From the NCBI GenBank assembly GCA_029259975.1, contig JAJDEE010000062.1, forward strand, positions 1 through 6,961: a DNA stretch of 6,961 nt, in the 5' to 3' direction. The notes beneath the pieces are model-generated. The model saw only the letters and a list, made by a program, of their open reading frames with translations. It ran no database searches and had not been told where the DNA came from. Positions 4,941-6,961 of the stretch are shown in pieces. Position numbers and translations under genes: made by a program. Positions within the stretch are counted from its first letter, which is position 1. Each line of letters starts with the position of its first letter. The stretch comes from Planctomycetota bacterium. Its GTDB lineage: Bacteria; Planctomycetota; Planctomycetia; Pirellulales; Lacipirellulaceae.

Positions 4941-5423
4941 ATGACCACACTCCCCAAGACTTTTCTAGAGTCCGCGATAGCAGTTCTTTGCGTAATCTTC
5001 ACGTGTTGTGGTTGTAGTGACAAAGGAAATTTCACTCCCGCCGCAACCGACATTGATTCTAGTCGCGTAATTACCGCCAGAGGCGTTGGCGAATATCTGA
5101 TTGGTATCAGCACGCTTGAGGAAATACTTGGTACCGACTCTTCTGAAATGCGGAAACGGTTTGCAGATCAAGGTTTGAATTTTGAGTTCGACCGAGGAAA
5201 GGAGCTTACTGGTGTAACCGTCTCGTCCAGAGACTACGCGTTGGAAAACGGAATTTCGGTTGGCAATACCGCCGAGGATGTTCGTGACAATCTTGGCGAG
5301 CCCCTCGACACAAAAATTGAGCTTCGACCGAAGCAGATTCGATTAGACGCGTTGGCATACGATGACTACATGTTCCTTCTGGATCAAACAGATAACGTCA
5401 TAGCCATTCGCATTGGTCGATGA
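4941..5423 (+). CDS. Small putative lipoprotein of unknown function
   Basis: Encodes 160 residues. The N-terminus has a short charged start, a hydrophobic stretch (12-21) and a Cys-rich end TCCGCSDKG (21-29), so it is probably exported and lipid-anchored at Cys25 or Cys23, although the lipobox is atypical. The mature part has two segments of similar pattern: EYLIGISTLEEILGTD (51-66) and NGISVGNTAEDVRDNLGEP (103-121), followed by a short beta-rich end (YMFLLDQTDNVIAIRI). The 'G-small-T-xx-V-xx-LG-xP' wording recalls BamE/SmpA-like small envelope lipoproteins, but I cannot assign the family. The ATG at 4941 is the only start before the signal sequence; its Shine-Dalgarno is poor. The gene stands alone between GTTAGGC (4921) and an attC-like palindrome (5447-5538), so I read it as cassette 1. 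Confidence 0.72.
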   Translation: MTTLPKTFLESAIAVLCVIFTCCGCSDKGNFTPAATDIDSSRVITARGVGEYLIGISTLEEILGTDSSEMRKRFADQGLNFEFDRGKELTGVTVSSRDYALENGISVGNTAEDVRDNLGEPLDTKIELRPKQIRLDALAYDDYMFLLDQTDNVIAIRIGR

Positions 5424-5446
5424 AGCCGCACCCCTCACGCATCGCT

Positions 5447-5538
5447 GACGAACAAAGGTGTGAACCCGTACGGGAACATCGCGAGTTCGCTTTGCTCAGC
5501 CACGTTTACTCACGGACCGGTGACTTCGTTCGTTCGTC
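5447..5538 (+). other. attC-like recombination site 1
   Basis: Left core GACGAAC (5447-5453) is the exact reverse complement of GTTCGTC (5532-5538); GTTCGTT at 5528 is an alternative right core. The left arm matches that of site 2 in 15 of 20 positions (pattern GACnAACAAA, then GTnGnACC), and both right arms contain GACCGGTGAC just before the GTT core. Its length, 92 bp, equals that of site 2. The core triplets AAC/GTT fit attC, but CGT in place of RRR in the right core is non-canonical. Confidence 0.55.
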
Positions 5539-5554
5539 GTGGTAGGATGTCGAG

Positions 5555-6040
5555 ATGGACACCGTCTACATCGAAACATCGATTGTCAGCCATGCGACCG
5601 CACGGCCGAGTTCTGACGTTCAAATTGCGGCGATTCAGCACCAAGCCCGGGAATGGTGGGCAATCGAACGGCCCAGCTTCGAGCTCGTTACGTCACAACT
5701 TGTGATTGACGAGGCATCTGCTGGCGATCCGTCCGCTGCGGCAGAGCGATTGAAGCTTCTCAACGGTCTGCCAACCGTCTCCATTAACAACGATGTCAGA
5801 ACTCTCGCTCGTGCGATAGTGTCTGCATCAATTATGCCGCAAAAAGCTGCTGCCGATGCGCTTCACGTTGCCGCTGCCGCAGTAGGTGGGGTACAATACA
5901 TACTGACTCTGAATTGCAAGCATATTGCGAACGCCCATGAGCTGCCTCGCGTTTATCGCCTTTTGAATGAACGCGGATTCGGGCAGTTATTGATATGTAC
6001 ACCAGCTGAATTCCTTGGCGGAGACGATCATGACCAATAA
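5555..6040 (+). CDS. VapC-type PIN-domain toxin (putative ribonuclease)
   Basis: Encodes 161 residues forming a single PIN domain. VapC-like toxins are Mg2+-dependent endoribonucleases that cut tRNA or other RNA and are held inactive by a partner antitoxin. The strand-1 motif reads YIETSIVSH (5-13), with Glu7 in place of the more usual Asp, as in one VapC subgroup. The second acidic residue is Glu53 in LVIDEASAGD (49-58), the third is Asp101 in AAADALHVAAAA (98-109), and the end of the core reads ILTLNCKHIANA (116-127). All four active-site positions are filled, so it looks intact. The start at 5555 has AGGA 7 bases upstream. The stop overlaps the start of the next frame by 11 bases. It lies between two attC-like sites and so forms cassette 2 with its partner. 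RNase activity is inferred from family, and the target is unknown. Confidence 0.88.
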   Translation: MDTVYIETSIVSHATARPSSDVQIAAIQHQAREWWAIERPSFELVTSQLVIDEASAGDPSAAAERLKLLNGLPTVSINNDVRTLARAIVSASIMPQKAAADALHVAAAAVGGVQYILTLNCKHIANAHELPRVYRLLNERGFGQLLICTPAEFLGGDDHDQ

Positions 6041-6251
6041 TCCAAATCATGATGAACTGCACGCTGTGCGTGAACGGCTACTGGCTGATGCGGGTGGAAC
6101 GCTTGATGCACTGGTTGACTGCCTACAAGCTGAAGAACAACAGTCAGATCGTCCTCGCTTCAAATCCCGACTAACAAACCGTTGCACCAGAGCGGCGAAG
6201 TCGGACGATTTGCCAATGAAGAATCTTTCGTCGCCGCCCGGTGACCGGTGA
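6030..6251 (+). CDS. Small partner of the PIN toxin, probable antitoxin
   Basis: Encodes 73 residues, starting at an ATG inside the toxin's last codons (11-base overlap) with GGAG 6 bases upstream. Residues 8-38 (DELHAVRERLLADAGGTLDALVDCLQ and on) are predicted helical. From memory, toxins of this subgroup are often followed by such a 50-70 residue protein with an N-terminal 'ExRxxR' helix and a Leu/Asp-rich second helix. I see no ribbon-helix-helix or AbrB DNA-binding motif. Codons from about residue 47 onward lie inside the attC-like palindrome (6169-6259), so the last 27 residues (TNRCTRAAK to PGDR) are probably an attC-encoded tail, not a conserved domain. The toxin-first order is the reverse of classic vapBC. 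Antitoxin function is inferred from overlap and context. Confidence 0.65.
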   Translation: MTNNPNHDELHAVRERLLADAGGTLDALVDCLQAEEQQSDRPRFKSRLTNRCTRAAKSDDLPMKNLSSPPGDR

Positions 6252-6259
6252 CGTTAGGT
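6169..6259 (+). other. attC-like recombination site 2 (best preserved)
   Basis: Right core GTTAGGT (6253-6259) fits GTTRRRY. The left core GACTAAC (6169-6175) pairs with it at TAAC/GTTA plus one further position. Inside, GCGGCGA (6192-6198) is the exact reverse complement of TCGCCGC (6231-6237), and TGCACC (6183-6188) faces GGTGAC (6240-6245), leaving a few unpaired bases on one side, as in attC folds. GGTGAC is repeated at 6247-6252. The site follows the toxin cassette and ends 3 bases before the next start codon. The layout (TAACAA...TGCACC...GGTGAC...CGTTAG) is typical of integron cassettes. Confidence 0.7.
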
Positions 6260-6262
6260 GCT

Positions 6263-6643
6263 ATGGACATTCGTAACCCGCTCCTTTTCTTCGTCGATCT
6301 AGCACGACAGCCTCTATGGGTGTCCCTATGGGTGGCGTTATTAGCCCTGGCGAATATGGCGTGTCTGTTATTTTGGCCTGCACTCGTAGCTAAGGTCATC
6401 CTGATTATTTTCTTGTTATCCGCCCTGATGATGATGGCCCTGTATTCGTATTACGGTTTCGAAAAAATCTTAGGGCTTGGTCATGTATTTTGGGTCTTTC
6501 TGTTACCCTACATCATTCTTCAACTTCCGCATGCCGACGGTGGACTCTTGTGGTATCTAGTAGCACTTTCAACTCTTCTGACCCTCTCATTAGTTCTAGA
6601 TACTATCGATGTCTGGAAGTACTTTCATGACAGACGCACGTAA
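6263..6643 (+). CDS. Four-helix inner-membrane protein of unknown function
   Basis: Encodes 126 residues with four hydrophobic segments at about 19-38, 40-60, 72-88 and 95-112. A short amphipathic N-terminus precedes them and a charged tail (DVWKYFHDRRT) follows, so it is almost all membrane. The loop between helices 2 and 3 reads YYGFEKILGLGHVFW (63-77), and Gly, Glu and His here may matter. I recognise no catalytic motif and no named family. The start is the ATG at 6263, 4 bases after the GTTAGGT core; a GTG at 6248 in the same frame would begin inside the recombination site and is less likely. No real Shine-Dalgarno is visible. Its stop codon lies in the left arm of a third attC-like sequence, which makes it cassette 3. 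Short membrane proteins without known function are common cassette cargo. Confidence 0.75.
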   Translation: MDIRNPLLFFVDLARQPLWVSLWVALLALANMACLLFWPALVAKVILIIFLLSALMMMALYSYYGFEKILGLGHVFWVFLLPYIILQLPHADGGLLWYLVALSTLLTLSLVLDTIDVWKYFHDRRT

Positions 6644-6725
6644 CAAGCGTAAGAATCTGCGATCTCTGAGGCAATTTCCTTGAAATCGTCCCGCCAGCGG
6701 GGTTTCGCACCGATTGACGCTCTGT
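6638..6725 (+). other. Degenerate attC-like site 3
   Basis: The left arm ACGTAACAAGCGTAAGAATC resembles site 1 (shared AACAA, GT, GAA and final C) and contains the stop codon of the membrane protein. The right arm ACCGATTGACGCT (6709-6721) resembles the ACCGGTGACGTT of site 2, but the core reads GCT where GTT is expected. Inside, AATC-TGCGA on the left faces TCGCA-CC-GATT on the right. At 88 bp its length matches the other two sites. The broken core suggests an inactive remnant at the end of the array. Confidence 0.35.
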
Positions 6726-6938
6726 AGCAGCCCCGCTAGACTGTGGGGCTAAGCTGACACATTCGGCCTGCTGTCTGCCTATGTAACCCTATCGGCCGTA
6801 ACGATTTACTAACGCTGGATGCCCGCGAATTTTGGCGGGTACTGGGTCGTCCGCTTTCCTCGCGGAAATGTTTCCTCGCGAAATGTTTCTTCACGAAATG
6901 GCTACTCAAATGCTAGTGTGCCGACAAAGGAAATTTCT
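6644..6938. other. Non-coding region after the membrane protein gene
   Basis: No gene is seen here. Past the degenerate attC-like site it holds three hairpins: CCCGC-CA-GCGGG at 6690-6701 (inside site 3), AGCCCC/GGGGCT at 6729-6750 with a 10-base loop, and CCCGC/GCGGG at 6822-6839. A triplicated 15-bp unit follows at 6855-6900. None of the hairpins is followed by a T-run. The stretch probably forms the leader and promoter region of the gene at 6939. Confidence 0.5.
6855..6900. repeat. Three tandem copies of a 15-16 bp unit
   Basis: TTTCCTCGCGGAAATG (6855-6870), TTTCCTCGCGAAATG (6871-6885) and TTTCTTCACGAAATG (6886-6900) follow one another directly. Each copy is partly self-complementary (TTTCC-TCGC-GGAAA in the first). 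They end about 40 bases before the next start codon, so they could be binding sites or an RNA structure in its leader. Confidence 0.85.
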
Positions 6939-6961
6939 ATGTCCTCAGCTCTCGTAAAACA
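6939..6961 (+). CDS. Start of a gene that continues beyond the window
   Basis: ATG at 6939 opens a frame reading MSSALVK up to the window edge. AAAGG at 6926-6930 gives a ribosome site with 8-base spacing. Only seven complete codons are visible, so no function can be given. The isolated start and the long structured upstream region suggest it begins a new transcription unit. Confidence 0.45.

Noticed and set aside
6729..6750. AGCCCC/GGGGCT hairpin as a terminator of the membrane protein gene
   Set aside because: No T-run follows the stem, so intrinsic termination is not supported; it may belong to the leader of the next gene.

Overview
The window looks like chromosomal DNA of a planctomycete, most likely of the Pirellula/Rhodopirellula type. 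The main pointer is a secreted, cysteine-rich protein built of 'YTV' repeats, a family known to me almost only from planctomycete cell walls. Moderate GC, weak or absent Shine-Dalgarno sites for several genes, and wide intergenic gaps full of small inverted repeats agree with this. The species cannot be named from the sequence alone.

Left part (1-2139): a gene-free left edge carries three hairpins built on a GCAAAA/TTTTGC motif. Then comes a minus-strand gene for the exported YTV-repeat protein (375-1637) with a classic intrinsic terminator behind it (249-290). Its leader has a possible 13-codon upstream reading frame overlapping a dyad, and further up a second, weaker terminator-like structure. 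Centre (2140-4176): plus-strand rex (NADH-sensing repressor), a tRNA-Gln(TTG), and a HAL2/CysQ-type 3'(2'),5'-bisphosphate nucleotidase. These look like ordinary core genes and form no evident operon.

The gap 4177-4940 is dense in non-coding structure: a 15-bp tandem repeat, an 11-bp-arm hairpin, a 117-bp element with perfect 20-bp terminal inverted repeats, and two inverted copies of a 30-bp REP-like unit. After a promoter-like sequence and a GTTAGGC core, the character changes. Three short, plus-strand, unrelated accessory units follow: a lipoprotein, a VapC-type PIN toxin with a small overlapping partner, and a four-helix membrane protein. Each is followed by an imperfect palindrome of about 90 bp, and the three palindromes share left and right arms. 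I read this as a small integron cassette array (attC sites, no integrase in view), the most interesting system in the window. A new gene starts at 6939 and leaves the window.

The YTV protein would serve the cell envelope, Rex would couple transcription to the NADH/NAD+ ratio, and the nucleotidase would clear pAp/PAPS of sulfur metabolism. The cassette units probably add accessory traits, with the toxin-antitoxin pair possibly stabilising the array.
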